Assembly (NCBI RefSeq): GCF_000222485.1
Contig: NC_015914.1
Location: 4,508,001-4,572,000 of the forward strand
Reading direction: 5' to 3'
DNA from: Cyclobacterium marinum DSM 745
Lineage (GTDB): Bacteria > Bacteroidota > Bacteroidia > Cytophagales > Cyclobacteriaceae
DNA: 64,000 nucleotides
The notes under the pieces were generated by a model that did no database searches, was not told the origin of the DNA, and worked only from the letters and a program-made list of their open reading frames with translations. A program made the translations under genes and the position numbers. This document shows, piece by piece, positions 63,040 through 64,000 of this stretch; the first letter of the stretch is position 1; the number at the start of each line of letters is the position of its first letter.

Positions 63040-64000
63040 ATGACAAGAAAACTACTATTATTCTTATGCCTAGCTCTATTGTTAGGTTTAAGCGAATCTT
63101 TTGCACAATCCGTGCAAGTAAAAGGTACTGTCACCGATGATTCGGATTTACCCGTTCCAGGGGTAAGTATCCTTGTGAAAGGAACCAATCAAGGAACTGT
63201 GACAGACATTGACGGCAATTACCAATTGAATGTGGCAAATGCCCAATCGGTATTGGTTTTTTCTTTCCTAGGTTTTAAAAACCAGGAAATTACCGTAGGA
63301 AATCAAGATCAAATTGATGTAAAACTACAATCAGAGATGTCAGATCTAGGAGAAGTAGTGGTGGTGGGATATGGTACCCAGAAAAAATCTGACCTTACAG
63401 GGGCAGTGGCAACCATCGGAGGTAGAGATTTGGCCAATCGGAGAACGGCCAATGTATCACAGGCCCTTCAAGGGCAGGTTTCAGGTGTCATGGTAACCCG
63501 GAACAACTCTGCGCCGGGTTCTTCTGCCAATATTAGAATTCGTGGAATTACTACCATTGGAGACAGTAATCCTTTAATTATTATGGATGGGGTGCCGGTT
63601 AATAGCATTGACCATATCAATCCCAATGACATTGAAAACATATCCGTGCTTAAAGATGCAGCTTCAGCATCTATTTATGGTTCACGAGCTGCGGCAGGCG
63701 TAATTCTGGTAACCACCAAAAGAGCGAAAAAGGGTGAACTAAGCCTGAATTATAATTTTGAATATGGTACTGAAGTCCCTACCAGAATTCCGGAATATGT
63801 AGACGTAACACGCTATATGGGCATGGTGAACGAATTAAGGTGGAATGACAATGGGAATGATGGCAATGAATACCCCTTGTATCCACAAGACATGGTGGAC
63901 AACTACATGGACTTAAACGCTTCGAACCCTGATTTGTATCCCAATACGGATTGGGTGGGGTTGATCCTCAAAAAGAGTGCTCCCAGACAACGCCATTCTT
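63040..64000 (+). CDS. SusC/RagA-family transporter, N-terminal part, cut by the right edge
   Basis: An open frame starts at ATG 63040 and runs to the window end with no stop (320 codons). It has a signal peptide (MTRKLLLFLCLALLLGL, ending SFAQ), a carboxypeptidase-regulatory-like domain (VKGTVTDDSDLPVPGVSILV), the SusC box GEVVVVGYGTQKKSDLTG and a plug (IRIRGITTIGDSNPLIIMDG, KDAASASIYGSRAAAGV). There is no STN domain, so it should not signal through a FecR system; control by the adjacent LacI regulator is likely instead. The barrel and any susD lie outside the window. Confidence 0.93.
   Translation, partial: MTRKLLLFLCLALLLGLSESFAQSVQVKGTVTDDSDLPVPGVSILVKGTNQGTVTDIDGNYQLNVANAQSVLVFSFLGFKNQEITVGNQDQIDVKLQSEMSDLGEVVVVGYGTQKKSDLTGAVATIGGRDLANRRTANVSQALQGQVSGVMVTRNNSAPGSSANIRIRGITTIGDSNPLIIMDGVPVNSIDHINPNDIENISVLKDAASASIYGSRAAAGVILVTTKRAKKGELSLNYNFEYGTEVPTRIPEYVDVTRYMGMVNELRWNDNGNDGNEYPLYPQDMVDNYMDLNASNPDLYPNTDWVGLILKKSAPRQRHS

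Overview
The window looks like a Bacteroidota chromosome, probably a marine or free-living member of the Cytophagales (Cyclobacteriaceae-like; this placement is inferred from gene content only). The evidence is three SusC genes, two of them followed by SusD within the window, FecI/FecR-type regulation, many lipoproteins, TAnnTTTG promoter boxes, weak ribosome binding sites and AT-rich spacers. Nearly every product is predicted to be exported, so this is an accessory region for capturing and breaking down polymers at the cell surface, not a housekeeping region.

Layout. 1-2.1 kb: the start of a membrane protein cut by the left edge, an exported amidohydrolase-like protein with altered metal ligands, and two copies of a compound hairpin repeat. 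2.1-9.8 kb: an outer-membrane beta-barrel receptor, a DUF4221-like lipoprotein, a small orphan coding remnant, a three-PAS histidine kinase and a DUF1080 lipoprotein. 10.0-22.8 kb: an apparently complete uptake locus in the order ECF sigma, FecR anti-sigma, SusC with STN domain, SusD, beta-propeller, 1053-residue Tat-exported flavoprotein with two FAD-binding modules, and a protein carrying a candidate covalent-FMN motif (DGTSGAT) plus helical repeats. 23.1-30.4 kb: a decaying sister locus with a broken sigma gene, a possible FecR scrap, a SusC with half its STN domain gone and split by a 1.7-kb insertion sequence, and an intact SusD.

30.9-41.8 kb: a D-aminoacylase-like lipoprotein, a DUF1961 lipoprotein, a sulfatase, a YceI / beta-barrel / YceI-like operon, a GH43/GH130-like lipoprotein and a TonB-dependent receptor. 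41.9-51.4 kb: DUF6807 lipoprotein, M16 zinc protease, GH33-type sialidase, lactonase, a phosphodiesterase/alkaline-phosphatase fusion and a YtxH protein. 51.4-61.3 kb: an SDR, two Tat-exported Gfo/Idh/MocA oxidoreductases, a sodium:solute symporter, a sugar isomerase/epimerase-like protein, a glycerophosphodiesterase, a second sulfatase and a second DUF4221-like lipoprotein. 61.3-64 kb: two tandem palindromic repeats, a LacI regulator and, beyond a perfect LacI-type operator, a SusC gene cut by the right edge.

The three SusC genes show three regulatory states: an intact sigma/anti-sigma pair with STN, loss of that pair together with part of STN, and LacI control without STN. The most unusual candidate system is the 10-22.8 kb locus, where glycan-type uptake genes are joined to an exported flavoprotein and a probable flavinylated partner. 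All functional calls rest on reading motifs by eye; no database search was run.
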